From the NCBI GenBank assembly GCA_958510875.1, contig OY294068.1, forward strand, positions 19,262,297 to 19,326,296: a DNA stretch of 64,000 nucleotides, in the 5' to 3' direction. The position numbers and the translations under genes were made by a program. Below are positions 33,290 through 57,044 of the stretch, one piece after another. The DNA is from Endomychus coccineus. Its lineage: Eukaryota > Arthropoda > Insecta > Coleoptera > Endomychidae. The number at the start of each line of letters is the position of its first letter. Positions within the stretch are counted from its first letter, which is position 1. The notes below the pieces were generated by a model. It did no database searches. It was not told the origin of the DNA and saw nothing but the letters and a program-made list of their open reading frames with translations.

Positions 33290-35712
33290 AGGTTATAGAG
33301 AATCCCTTTGAGATTGAAATGGAAGTATAATGTCCAGCAACCTATAAAACTGATTACTAGACACCATATCTGTTCCAGTGAAAAATCAATTATTGGAACT
33401 ATGCAGCGACAATGTTTTAATGTCAGAGTATCTCCCAGCAATAACACGATTCAGGACCGGTTTCAAGGAACCAGATCTTCCGTAAAGTGACGAAGAGTAG
33501 AGGCATGTGGAACCTCCTACCAATTCTTTGAAGCCGGAGGATTAGGTTTCCCATCATGTTATCGCTGAGGGATACTCTGCCAATAAATTGCTGTCGGTAC
33601 TGGGTTCCGATTAGAGATGGAGTTATAAATGACCGGGACCAGGTAATGTCACTTTTGAGAAAATAAGGTAAGGTCATTTATCGTGAAAAGTCAGTGACCG
33701 AGCCTGTGGTCGTTTTTGGTTATTTGTGGACACTTATGGACATTAATGAGCATTTACGTCAAATCTCTGAGGGTTGGCTAATTTGTAATCCTTTTTGAAA
33801 TAGACCAATATAAAACATAACCTATAATCAGTCAGTTTGTGCTTGTAAGAAGAATGTACTGGTTTAAACTTTTACAGTCAAGGCCAAGAATATTACTTTT
33901 TTGAAGATAAATTCAATAAATCATTAAATAATAATAATAATAATATAACAAATAATCCACAAAAAACGGTATCATAATTATAGTTATTATATCACATGAA
34001 ATAATGAAATGTAATATTATTGTATAATATAATTATGATACGAATTTCAGAAGTTCTGCTTTCTCAATCTTGTCATGACAATTTTCTATTCTGACTTTCA
34101 AACAATTTATTCATTAAAATTTGATAAGACTAACAAAAGAAACAAACCTATTTTTAATTAGAACCTGATGAGACTAAAGTGGTCGTTTATGGTCATTAAT
34201 GAGCATTTATGTCAAATTTCTGAGAGTTGGCTAATTTGTAATGTCTCTTTTGGAATAGACCGCATTAAATTGTAGAAGATGAATGTGGGTTATTAAAAAT
34301 ATATATAAAACATGATCTATAATTAGTGTCTGTGCTTGTGAGATTTTACTGGTTTAACACTTTTACAGTCAAGGCCAAAAATATTACAAATTCTAAAATA
34401 TAAAAATGGTAAAACTAGATTCTGTAATATGTTAATATATTTGTGTATATTTCATTATTTATATTATATTTTTGTTATGTCGTTTTTCTATTGTTCTTAC
34501 CTTGGAAGGTGATAAAAATAAATATATAAAATACATGATTACAAATTATAAAATTATACAATTTTAATTGATTTATTTAATGCTGCCAAAATGAAAAGTT
34601 TCTGTTTTGAAAATAAATTTCATTTAATGATAATAAAATAACAAATAACAGTCTCAATACCGTATCATAATTATAATTATTATATTACATGACATATTGA
34701 ACTGTATTGTGATTAGTGTAATTTTACATAAGTTATTGTATAATATAGTTATGTTACAAATTTCAGAAGTTCTACATGACATTTTTTTTATTGATTTTCA
34801 AACAATTTATTCATTAATATTTGATCAGACTAACAAAAGAAACAAACCAATTTTTAAATAGAACCTGATGAGACTAAAGTGGTCATTTATGGTCATTAAT
34901 GAGCATTTATGTCAAATTTCTGAGGGTTGGCTAATTTGTAATTTTCCTTTTGAAATAGACCAAACTGAATTGAGGATTATTAAAAAATATATATAGAACA
35001 TAAACTATGATTCAGTTTGTACTTGTGAAAATACTTTACCGGTTTAACTTTTTTACCCAAGAATATTACAAAAAATAAAATATAAAAATGGTGATACCAG
35101 ATTCTATAAAATGTTAATACATTTGTGTGTATTTCATTATTTATATTATATATTTATGTTGTTTTTGTATTGTTCTTACCTTGGAAAATGAATACATAAA
35201 ATACATGATTATAAATTATAACTTTATAAACATTGCTTTAATGATTTATTTAATGCTGCCAAAATGAAAAATTTCCTTTTTGAAAATAAATTTAATAAAT
35301 CATTAAATAATAATTATACTAAAATAACAAATAATCCTCAAAAAAACCATAATTATAATTATTAAATTTTAAAATGTATTGTTATTAGTGTAATTTTATT
35401 GCTACTGGTACATAAGTTTTATAATATAATCATAATATGAATTTCAGAAGTTCTGCATTTTCAAATTTATTATTCTGACTTTTAAACAATTTATTCATTA
35501 GAATTTGATCAGACTAGCAAGAGTAACAAACAATTTTTTAATTTAAACTTGATGGTGACTGACGAGCATTTAAGCAAAGTGACCCATTCAAAATCATAAA
35601 TAATTTCAATTATTGATCTTTCACTGGAATATAAAAGCCCAATGAGTTTTACTCGATGCTGGATATCATACATAGCCATTTGAATCTCCAAGGGATGCTC
35701 TACGACCTGTAG
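33290..35712. repeat. Tandem repeat block between inverted exon-like arms
   Basis: GAGCATTTA(C/T)GTCAAAT and the flanking GGTTGGCTAATTTGTAAT recur at 33748, 34201 and 34901, with a partial match at 35563. These are units of about 0.45-0.7 kb that also share ATTCATTANNATTTGAT and CAATTTATT. The block lies between inverted arms 33290-33400 (plus) and 35712-35590 (minus), which share a pyrimidine tract, CAGGT, ATCCCTT.GAGATT and TTCCAGTGAAA. Each arm resembles an intron acceptor followed by a coding stretch. It lies downstream of the CSB gene end. Confidence 0.6.
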
Positions 35713-35875
35713 AAAAAAAAATCAAAAGAACAAATTATGACTGTTTCAAACAGTCAACAGAACAAAACAAAAATAAATTTGAAGAATGTGATTCTTGATA
35801 CCCGTATAACAAAAGTTCATCCATACATTAAACCTAATTGGAATATTCTCCAAACATAGCGAAGATAATGATTAT

Positions 35876-48756
<12,881 letters not shown>

Positions 48757-49315
48757 GTGAGGTAAAAATAAATAGACTCATTGAACAATTAAACTCATCT
48801 ATTCAGTGTTTATTTGCAATTGCCAATTGCATCATCAAGAACTAATAATTAGTATTATATGTTTACATATTTTATATACACATGCACTGCAAGAGATAAT
48901 CTATGTTTCCTAAGTTATGTTTTCACTTCTCCTTGTATATGCCAAAAATTTTTTTAACACTTAGGGGTTAAGGTTGATTATTTTGAACTTATTAGTGTTG
49001 TCAATGTCAGGTGAGTTGTGACGTTTGAGTGTCATTCTCATTTCTCATTTGAAAACAGTTCAGACTCTCACTACCAGGTGTCCTACCCAACATTAAATGT
49101 GTATGCAAAAGTACGAATCAAGCGATTGGCTTATCTCAAATTCTCAAATTACTTCTGGCTTCGACATCTAGTGCACATAACAGCTTCTTGTAGTTTCAAG
49201 ACTTCCATCGTTCCTTTCAAATATCCACAAAACTATAAGCGATCTTTAATACTCTAATATTGTGGTAAGCAGCTACATCCATCATCCAACAGATGACGCC
49301 ACTAATCATAAATTA
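48757..49315. other. 5' flank of the CSB gene
   Basis: Presumed promoter and 5' untranslated region. I see no convincing TATA box or initiator at a useful distance. A plus-strand frame of 79 codons at 49018 has no motif. Confidence 0.35.
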
Positions 49316-49317
49316 AT

Positions 49318-49415
49318 CGTCTTTAATAAGACGAACATTTATAACAGTGTTAATGTGACCTAATTCCCGAGAATTTTTTATATAATTCATACTGGGTCAA
49401 GAATCTTATTATATT
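49318..49415. mobile_element. PLE 1 pLTR fragment
   Basis: GTGTTAATGTGACCTAATTC, CCGAGAATTTTTTATATAAT and TCATACTGGGTCAAGAATCT match the reverse complement of the start of the PLE 1 terminal repeat. It ends before the hammerhead region. Confidence 0.8.
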
Positions 49416-49419
49416 ACTA

Positions 49420-50180
49420 ATCATAAAACAAGCTAAGAGAAGAGAAGAGAAGTTCTTCTTCTGTTTATCTTATTAATAAAACGATGCGTCTTGCTCTCAT
49501 ACTCTCACTTTAACGCCATCTACCACTCGATCTGACGCTATCTGTATAGTGGAATTGTTTAATCGGGGCAAAATTTGTTATTTTTTGAGCATTTCTGATT
49601 CGATCTAGACCATTTTTCTGATTGTAAAAGTAGGTATATCACACGTATATATTTAAATTGCGGAAGGGTCCGAAATTCTCATTTTGAAATTCAATTGGCC
49701 TCATCGATGTGACCACATGATCTATTTCAAGTCTTTATACTTTGCAAGAAATCCTAGACTTCTTGTGTTTAACATCTTTCATATATTTTTTATTCCTACA
49801 ATCATTTACATTTGACCCGAAGGACTGCCCGAAAGCTTTTTTGCTAAAAAAGGGAGGGAAGACATGTGATCAAATAATAGTTTTGAGAATGTCTGCTGAG
49901 TAAAAAACGCTATGGATAACTGAGCCATGAAGCGATGGTCATTCTAGTTTTCTGTGCTGTTTTAATTATTTAATTATAGTTGTTATGAGTTCTGAACGAG
50001 TGAACGCTATCCGCAAGGGTTTTGATGAAGAAAAATAATGTATAGAAAATAAAAACTATTTGAATAACTATCACGTTATCTATTTGTTAATTTGGTACGC
50101 CTGGAACTTCCGGAAAACATAAATTGAGTCCCATTTCCATATTCCTACGTAAATTCTGTATCAACCAAGTCATGTTAGTA
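49420..50180. other. Nothing recognised
   Basis: AT-rich, with no reading frame of note and no repeat partner in the window. Confidence 0.4.
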
Positions 50181-50214
50181 GTTTAGGTTAGATTAGATTA
50201 GGTTATGTTCTCCT

Positions 50215-50800
50215 GGAATATGGGGTCTCCTCCCATGTGCGGAGACCTGTAGCCGCAACTAGGTGCATTGTCAGGTGGCGGATAGGGGTCGTCGATCGTT
50301 ATAGCCATCGTACCATACGCTCTTAGACAAAACACAATCCGCAGATATTACGTCAGATCTCGGCGAAGACAGAGGAAGATAGATCAAATCAGATCCTACT
50401 CCGAATCAGATAGACACAACACTAGTCACCAGGGAAAGATCAGTCCAATCTCGAAGTTACAAAGACACAGAAATAGTAAGAACATCCAGATCACATATCA
50501 AACTAGACTCGGCGAATTTCTAGTAAGGAAGAGGATCCAATCAGATCTCAATAGATAACACCGCAAATACTGGTCCTTTAGAAGTAAGGTCCATCAGATC
50601 CCAAACAATACATAAGATCACACATAAAACAGACCAGAATACTAAACAAATCGAAGTCTCAGCAAGGAAGAGGATCCAATATTCAGATCCCCACCCAAAA
50701 CGGAACGAGACACAATAGCAGACTCCAAATACACCAGAACATAGCTTAGACCAGACTCATTGAAGTACTAGTAAGGAAGAAAAACAAGACATTAAATTCC
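50215..50800. repeat. Unclassified repeat with degenerate tandem units
   Basis: GCGGAGACCTGTAGCCGCAA at 50240 begins a GC-richer stretch that looks like a dispersed repeat. From 50340 to 50800 phrases such as AGTAAGGAAGAGGATCCAAT, CAGATC and AGACACA recur irregularly. The clearest three (near 50520, 50658 and 50768) are about 110-140 bases apart. The purine-rich plus strand is unlike the surrounding DNA. No coding potential is evident. Confidence 0.45.
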
Positions 50801-51389
50801 ATGAAGAATGACCTGAACTTAACTTGAAGTAATGCTCACGCGGTTCCAGGTTAAGGGTGAAGATAGGAGAGGTTTCAGCAGGTTTGCTCTTCGCAGTGAC
50901 TCTTCACTGCCTTGAGTGATATATCCAAAGCTCTTGATGGTGTCCATAAAGGATTTCCTCTCACCCTCACCTCCCAAAAATATAAGGTTAGGTTACATAC
51001 AAAAGGGGTACAATAAAAAATCATAATTGTTTATTGTGAAAGTGCTAAGATTATCTTCATTACAATATTTGCATTGTATGTCATCAAAGTTAGGTTAGGT
51101 CAGGTTAAAAACAAAGGGGGTACAATAAACAATCATTATTGGTTATTATGCAAATAATTCCGTATAGAAGGGTGGTTGGCCTAGGCAGCAGGTACTAAGT
51201 ACATGCTAATGATCTGACCTGACAACCAGTTACATACCTGGGACTCAGTTTACGTAGGCGTTAAAAAGACCCGGGACTGAATTTACCTACATAGAAAGGC
51301 AATTAATAGATGCCGGACGCAATTTACTTCGACCCGGAACTTTCTTAAAAATTCACCAAGCACTCGGAGAATATAATCTTCCTCCTTGT

Positions 51390-51605
51390 GAATATTATAG
51401 GTAGCTCAATGGTAGAAGCATCAATCCTTCTAATCACTGTTGCTTCCGTTCGCGGGTTCGAATCTCAGCGACTGCGGCATTTTAAGATGGTCCGAGAAAG
51501 TTTTGAGGCAAGTTACAATAGGCCGCTAGGCCTAAGTGTCATCGAGGCAGTTTAGCTGCAGAATCAAGCCTACCACACAAGGTGCCCACAAAGAGTTTCA
51601 ACCAC
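51390..51605 (+). mobile_element. tRNA-derived SINE
   Basis: GGTAGCTCAATGGTAGAAGC (A box) and GCGGGTTCGAATCTC (B box), about 45 bases apart, form a near-perfect polymerase III internal promoter. The body continues to about 51605 (AAGGTGCCCACAAAGAGTTT). The 5' and 3' ends of the tRNA-like part do not pair, and the body is too long for a tRNA gene, so this is a SINE. Confidence 0.7.
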
Positions 51606-51609
51606 CTTA

Positions 51610-52050
51610 CAAAAAAACAGTACGTAATAAGCAATTCTCCAAATTATAATCATTTTTTGTTTTCATTGCTTGCAGTTGTTAATACCTTCAAGGAATATAT
51701 TTCATTCCATTGTTAGTGCATTGAATGTGAATATATTAGCAGTTACTAACGACAAATGAAAAAAGTTTTCCCTTAGGAAATCCCAGAAGCAAGGTTTACA
51801 TTTTTTGAACATTCTAATTTATTGGAAGCAGACTTTCGCGGATAGCTAATCTTGGAAATTCTTGCCTTCTACATTCCAAATTTTCATTGTTTGAACAAAA
51901 TCATATAAAGCCCAGTATTTCCAATCGCAATAAATAATATTTATTCATTGTTCATTGAATGAGAAAATCACGAACATCATATCTTATCGTATGACAAACA
52001 CACAAAACAGCATTACCCAAAAATTTTTACCATATTATATTAATTTCCGA
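51610..52050. other. Nothing recognised
   Basis: AT-rich flank of PLE 1. No feature seen. Confidence 0.4.
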
Positions 52051-52055
52051 TTTAT

Positions 52056-52640
52056 AATAAGATTCTTGACCCAGTATGAATTATATATAAAAATTCTCGG
52101 GAAATAGGTCCCAATAACACTTTGTTTTAACTATTCGTCTTTACGTACGTTTCGGTCTCACGACCATCATCAGAAGACTCACTATGTCTAAAAAGGGGGT
52201 TTATTAAAACTAATTATAAAACAAGCGTCCAAATCGCACAATTTAACTTCAATTAAAAGAGCCCACGCCGTCGAAACGAACAGAACCACGAATAATCGAA
52301 ATTGTATCGTCAGAATTAATGTATAAAAAATTATTTTTTGTAGTAAGAATCCGCTATTCAGTAATATTATTAAAATATATGAGTGCATATTGATTGGTAT
52401 TCTCACAACAAATGAGAAGAACGAAGTTATTTGTCAAGTATCTACTTTCGAAACCAGATGTGTAGGATTTATGACATGGCACTTAAGAAAGGTTTCAGAC
52501 CTGTACTGGGAAATAACATTACGAATTCTTCCTAAAAACATTTTCTACACTTATAAAGACGTATGTAAGAATTTGCAAGAGATTATTTAATCAAATTAGT
52601 ATAAATATGACTTAGATTTTGTGTGTCTACCCTATGATTT
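52056..52640 (-). repeat. PLE 1 3' terminal repeat (pLTR A)
   Basis: It starts (in plus coordinates) at ATAATAAGATTCTTGACCCA and runs to GTGTGTCTACCC. It contains a hammerhead-like motif at 52137-52178 and overlaps the final codons of the gene. The short plus- and minus-strand frames in it (66 and 72 codons) recur in all copies only because the repeat itself does. Confidence 0.9.
52137..52178 (-). ncRNA. Hammerhead-like ribozyme motif, pLTR A
   Basis: Minus strand: GUCUU (stem I), CUGAUGA, an extra U, GGUC-GUGA-GACC (stem II), GAAA, ACG-UA-CGU (stem III with a two-base loop), then A as cleavage position, and AAGAC (stem I). All three stems pair perfectly and the core is complete apart from the extra U. 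Stem III is a palindrome (ACGUACGU), so two copies in one RNA could pair and act as a dimer, as proposed for hammerheads with very short stem III. Confidence 0.65.
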
Positions 52641-54991
52641 ACAGATTTCGGGTCCCGTTTTATGTGAATCATCTCCAGGATAGATCTTTTATAATAATTG
52701 GTTTCCTTAGTTAAGATATTAACATTTTTGTAATCAAATTGATGGTTAAAATCAAAGCAATGCTTAGCAAGGGCGGTGGAATTTTCTAAGTTGTTATTTC
52801 TTGTGCTATATTTATGGCCGTACATTCTTTTTTGTAAATATTGTTTAGAGATTCCAGTATAGGTTCCATCACAATCTAAACAATTCAATTTATACACTGT
52901 GTGGGTTTGTTTATCTTTGGGTATTAACGGTTTTAGATTTGAGAAATATTTCCCAACACAGTTAGTAGGTTTATGCGCAACATTTATATCGTACTTTTTC
53001 AAACATTTTTTGATTTTCTCTGAGGTCTCCGGAATGTAAGGTAGAGTTATAAAATTGTCTGTATTACCTTTTATGTTATTTTTATTAGACGAACCATTAT
53101 AGATTTTGTTTATTCTTTCTTTAATGATAGGATTGAAAAAAGTTTTTGGGTAGCCATTCAATTCTAGTGTAGTACGAACAATTTTTAAATTTTTGGGGCG
53201 GTCATCTGCGTGGGACAATTTTATCGCGCGATCTGTAAGGCTGTTTATGACACTTTTTTTATAACAAGCTGGTGCAACGGAATTGAAGTGAAGATAACGT
53301 TGAGACCATACTTCTTTAGTAAACCAGGAGGTTTTTATTTTTCCATCAGCATCATGCCTAATGTTCATATCTAGGAAATTTATGTTATTGTTTAATTCTA
53401 TTTCACAAGTGAATTGAAGTTTACAGTGAAAATTGTTAAATTTATCAATTACATATTGAATTTTATCGTTGGGAACACACATAAGGCAATCGTCTACATA
53501 CCGTTTAAAGAATACAGGCCGAAAATCTAATGAACTCATAACAGATTCCTCTAGGCACTCCATAACGAGGTTAGCAATGGTAGCTGAAATAGGAGATCCC
53601 ATTGCTGTGCCGAATATTTGTCCAAAAAATTGCTCACCATACTGAAAGTATGTGCATTCTAAACAAAATTTTACAGCATTTATAAATTCCGATTGATCTA
53701 GAGGTGTGTGGTTTTTAATCTCTGCCCAACGTTTTTTGATGCTATTCAATGCCAAAACAACAGGTATATTTGTAAATAAAGAAACAACGTCCAAGGAAAT
53801 CAGTTGATGGTTTACGGGTACGGATTGATTTTTTATAAATTCATTAAAGTGCCATGAATCTTTTACATAGAATTCATTTTTTCCTATTATATTATTGATA
53901 GATTTTGATAGAAATTTAGATAAATTGTAAGTGGGCGCTCCAATATTACTAACAATGGGTCTTAGAGGTATATCATTTTTATGCAGTTTGGGAAGCCCAT
54001 AGATATAAGGTGCTAGCCCATTATGGCAAATTAATTTATTTTTTAATTCAATAGGGATTATCTTATTCTTATGCCATTTATTTATCAATTTATTCATGTT
54101 GTTTTGTACTGATAAAGTAGGATCAGATTTTAATTTTTTATAAGTTGTTTCATCATTTAAAAGGTTTCCTATTTTGTTTTCATAGTCATTTCTATGCATT
54201 ATGACGGTTTTATTACATTTATCCGCGTTCAAAACTAATATTTGAGGGTTAGCATCTAAGAAATCTTTTGTTATTTTTGTATGATAGTTAAAACGATTCT
54301 TTGCAATCCCTACTTCTGCCTTCTGTTTGTTCTTTTTGTTTGTCAAGATGTTGCAAACTTTGTTTCTAATTTCGTTTTTCTCTTCTACATTTTTATTCCT
54401 AATTCCGCATTCTAAATTTGCAATAATATTATCGATAGGCAGTTTATTATTGTTATTAGGCAATGCAAATTTCGGACCTAAACTTAACGTGTGCTGCACC
54501 TCATCCGGAATTTTTATGTCAGTTAGATTTTTCAACCATTGTTCATTGATATTCTTTTTTTCATATGTTACGTCTTTCATTAAATTATTTATCTTTTTAG
54601 ATTGAATGGCTTTGATTTTGTTGAAATTTTTTTCGAAATTGTTATGCTGAATTTGAAAAAATTGCGATATAAAGTTGCTATCAAAATTTTGATGACAGGT
54701 TTGTTTAACCATTTTGATTTTGTTTTCAACCTCAGCTACAATTGCACATGCTTCTTTAATGCACAGGTTCAAACAGTTTTTATGAAAAGAATTTAATAAT
54801 TTTGCGTACGCCTTCTTATTTAGCACCTTGCTAAACATATTCTCCTTTGATTTAGATATTATGAAATTTGGATAAACTTGCAAATTCCTACATCTTACCA
54901 GAAATATTCTACGATTCTTCTCTCTTGCTAGTATCTTCATTAACTTTCCGTATTCCTTCAAAACTTTAGGATAGGTGGTTGTTCCTTCCAT
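52583..54991 (-). CDS. PLE 1 reverse transcriptase with GIY-YIG endonuclease
   Basis: One uninterrupted frame of 802 residues. The N-terminal 1-230 is lysine- and asparagine-rich. The polymerase follows: KLHKNDIPLRPIVSN (335-349), motif A LISLDVVSLFTNIP with D401, motif B GTAMGSPISATIAN (461-474), motif C KRYVDDCL with YVDD at 498-501, and motif D INFLDMNI. The C-terminal GIY-YIG domain contains VYKLNCLDCDGTYTG (699-713) with the CxxC pair 704/707, R722, H726 and a candidate catalytic E773 in SILEMIHI. In known Penelope elements this endonuclease nicks the target and the polymerase copies the RNA from there. All key residues look intact. The start ATG lies 29 bases from pLTR B, and no intron is needed. 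Confidence 0.95.
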   Translation of the reverse strand: MEGTTTYPKVLKEYGKLMKILAREKNRRIFLVRCRNLQVYPNFIISKSKENMFSKVLNKKAYAKLLNSFHKNCLNLCIKEACAIVAEVENKIKMVKQTCHQNFDSNFISQFFQIQHNNFEKNFNKIKAIQSKKINNLMKDVTYEKKNINEQWLKNLTDIKIPDEVQHTLSLGPKFALPNNNNKLPIDNIIANLECGIRNKNVEEKNEIRNKVCNILTNKKNKQKAEVGIAKNRFNYHTKITKDFLDANPQILVLNADKCNKTVIMHRNDYENKIGNLLNDETTYKKLKSDPTLSVQNNMNKLINKWHKNKIIPIELKNKLICHNGLAPYIYGLPKLHKNDIPLRPIVSNIGAPTYNLSKFLSKSINNIIGKNEFYVKDSWHFNEFIKNQSVPVNHQLISLDVVSLFTNIPVVLALNSIKKRWAEIKNHTPLDQSEFINAVKFCLECTYFQYGEQFFGQIFGTAMGSPISATIANLVMECLEESVMSSLDFRPVFFKRYVDDCLMCVPNDKIQYVIDKFNNFHCKLQFTCEIELNNNINFLDMNIRHDADGKIKTSWFTKEVWSQRYLHFNSVAPACYKKSVINSLTDRAIKLSHADDRPKNLKIVRTTLELNGYPKTFFNPIIKERINKIYNGSSNKNNIKGNTDNFITLPYIPETSEKIKKCLKKYDINVAHKPTNCVGKYFSNLKPLIPKDKQTHTVYKLNCLDCDGTYTGISKQYLQKRMYGHKYSTRNNNLENSTALAKHCFDFNHQFDYKNVNILTKETNYYKRSILEMIHIKRDPKSVNHRVDTQNLSHIYTNLIK

Positions 54992-55020
54992 ATTAAGGCT
55001 TATATCCCAGCCGAAATAAT

Positions 55021-55606
55021 AATAAGATTCTTGACCCAGTATGAATTATATATAAAAATTCTCGGGAAATAGGTCACAATAACACTTTGTTTTAACTATT
55101 CGTCTTTACGTACGTTTCGGTCTCACGACCATCATCAGAAGACTCACTATGTCTAAAAAGGGGGTTTATTAAAACTAATTATAAAACAAGCGTCCAAATC
55201 GCACAATTTAACTTCAATTAAAAGAGCCCACGCCGTCGAAACGAACAGAACCACGAATAATCGAAATTGTATCGTCAGAATTAATGTATAAAAAATTATT
55301 TTTTGTAGTAAGAATCCGCTATTCAGTAATATTATTAAAATATATGAGTGCATATTGATTGGTATTCTCACAACAAATGAGAAGAACGAAGTTATTTGTC
55401 AAGTATCTACTTTCGAAACCAGATGTGTAGGATTTATGACATGGCACTTAAGAAAGGTTTCAGACCTGTACTGGGAAATAACATTACGAATTCTTCCTAA
55501 AAACATTTTCTACAATTATAAAGACGTATGTAAGAATTTGCAAGAGATTATTTAATCAAATTAGTATAAATATGACTTAGATTTTGTGTGTCTTAGATTT
55601 TGTGTG
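55021..55606 (-). repeat. PLE 1 5' terminal repeat (pLTR B)
   Basis: It matches pLTR A over its full length at a constant offset of 2,965 bases. At its distal end TTAGATTTTGTGTGTCT is repeated twice in a row (about 55579-55609), next to the junction with inverted copy C. It probably contains the promoter of the element, as expected of a 5' pLTR. Confidence 0.9.
55102..55143 (-). ncRNA. Hammerhead-like ribozyme motif, pLTR B
   Basis: Base-for-base copy of the motif at 52137-52178, with the same stems, core and extra U. A transcript that spans both pLTRs would carry two copies of it. Confidence 0.65.
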
Positions 55607-55613
55607 TCTACCC

Positions 55614-56188
55614 CGAAATCTGTAAATCATAGGGTAGACACACAAAATCTAAGTCATATTTATACTAATTTGATTAAATAATCTCTTGCAAATTCTTACA
55701 TACGTCTTTATAAGTGTAGAAAACGTTTTTAGGAAGAATTCGTAATGTTATTTCCCAGTACAGGTCTGTAACATTTCTTAAGTACCTAGTCATAAATCCT
55801 ACACATCTGGTTTCGAAAGTAGATACTTGACAAATAACTTCGTTCTTCTCATTTGTTGTGAGAATACCAATCAATATGCACTCATATATTTTAATAATAT
55901 TACTGAATAGCGGATTCTTACTACAAAAAATAATTTTTTATACATTAATTCTGACGATACAATTTCGATTATTCGTGGTTCTGTTCGTTTCGACGGCGTG
56001 GGCTCTTTTAATTGAAGTTAAATTGTGCGATTTGGACGCTTGTTTTATAATTAGTTTTAATAAACCCCCTTTTTAGACATAGTGAGTCTTCTGATGATGG
56101 TCGTGAGACCGAAACGTACGTAAAGACGAATAGTTAAAACAAAGTGTTATTGGGACCTATTTCCCGAGAATTTTTATATATAATTTCC
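55614..56188 (+). repeat. Inverted truncated copy of the PLE 1 end (copy C)
   Basis: It begins with CGAAATCTGTAAATCATAGG, the reverse complement of the gene's last bases, and continues through a full pLTR in the orientation opposite to A and B. Differences from A are scattered (for example AAGTACCTAGTC for AAGTGCCATGTC), more numerous than between A and B. Confidence 0.9.
56086..56127 (+). ncRNA. Hammerhead-like ribozyme motif, copy C
   Basis: Plus-strand version with identical stems I, II and III and identical core to the motifs in pLTR A and B. Confidence 0.65.
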
Positions 56189-56194
56189 GATTTA

Positions 56195-57040
56195 TATACG
56201 CCTGTGTTCTATTTATTGACATTCCCGCTGTTTCTGGATTTTTTATTCCTGATAGAAGTTTATACGTTCGCGAGATGAAAAATAAACTGGAGAATTTCTA
56301 GACTTTATTTCACATTCACTTTTGTTGTTTGTTCAGGTATGGTAACCAGCTCGTGAGATTTGGTTTGAAAGCAGTTTCAGAAAGTGGTGCATTGTAGAGT
56401 GAAATGCAATGCACGTACGGGCTAGAGAACGGTTGTCGCCGAAGAGGCAGGCCCTCCGGTAATTCTCGAGAGTGTAAGAAGCTGATAGATCCGCTAATCC
56501 CCATGGATGTTTTCTACGACAGGGTTAAGACTGGCAGTACAACTAAGTATTTTGCTTTGCATTATCAGCGGTTCTCAACACGTTGATGTTTATAGACATT
56601 GTTATCAGTTCATCAATGGACTCACTTGGCCGCTTTTTTTGTATTAAGTATTCAAATTTCTTGCAGCTTTTTATTGGGAAATCTTGATTGAACTTTACTA
56701 CGGAGAATTCACAGAGGAAATAAAAGATGTGCTCCATTGGGATTTTAGTCTCTATAAAGGACCTGTGCGATATTTGTGGAAGCTATCTTCACTAAATGGA
56801 ATTATATTTTCTTTGTGAAATGCGCAACTTACTATCAAAATCTATTATAAATATCAAGACACGCACGTATACTCTTCATATGTTTTTGAAGATTCCCGAA
56901 GGATTTCGTCACCCAAACATTCTTCTTCTTGAAGTAGAATTTATAATAGGAGTATTTTTGTGTACTAGGATTTGAATTTATTTCATTTACCGCATTTTTA
57001 ATTGAATCAATAATTCAAGATAATCATCAGTATATCGGAA
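56195..57040. other. Nothing recognised
   Basis: Flank of PLE 1. A slightly GC-richer part at 56400-56540 has short frames on both strands without motifs. Confidence 0.4.
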
Positions 57041-57044
57041 AGAG

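Larger units (their letters stand above)
52056..56188 (-). mobile_element. Complete Penelope-like element (PLE 1)
   Basis: Order on the minus strand: inverted partial copy C (56188-55614, plus orientation), 5' pLTR B (55606-55021), the 802-codon gene (54991-52583), and 3' pLTR A (about 52640-52056). A and B are in the same orientation at a distance of 2,965 bases; I could find only two differences between them (GGTCCCAAT/GGTCACAAT and CTACACTTAT/CTACAATTAT). Copy C begins within the gene's last bases and is slightly more diverged. pLTR A overlaps the end of the coding region. An inverted, truncated extra copy upstream is characteristic of Penelope-like elements. An intact gene and near-identical repeats suggest a recent insertion. 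Confidence 0.93.

Noticed and set aside
35509..35691. Additional last exon of the CSB gene
   Set aside because: A good acceptor lies at 35692, but joining it to a possible donor at GTGGTA after exon 13 gives a stop after two codons, and the peptide does not resemble CSB. The sequence is also part of an inverted repeat found at 33.3 kb.
51390..51480. tRNA gene
   Set aside because: The internal promoter is good, but acceptor pairing is absent and the repeat continues well past the tRNA-like part.
52188..52406. 72- and 66-codon frames in the PLE 1 terminal repeats
   Set aside because: They recur in three copies only because the terminal repeat does. They overlap on opposite strands and show no known domain.
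54327..54796. Plus-strand frames inside the PLE 1 gene
   Set aside because: They are antisense to an intact 802-codon gene and have no motif of their own.
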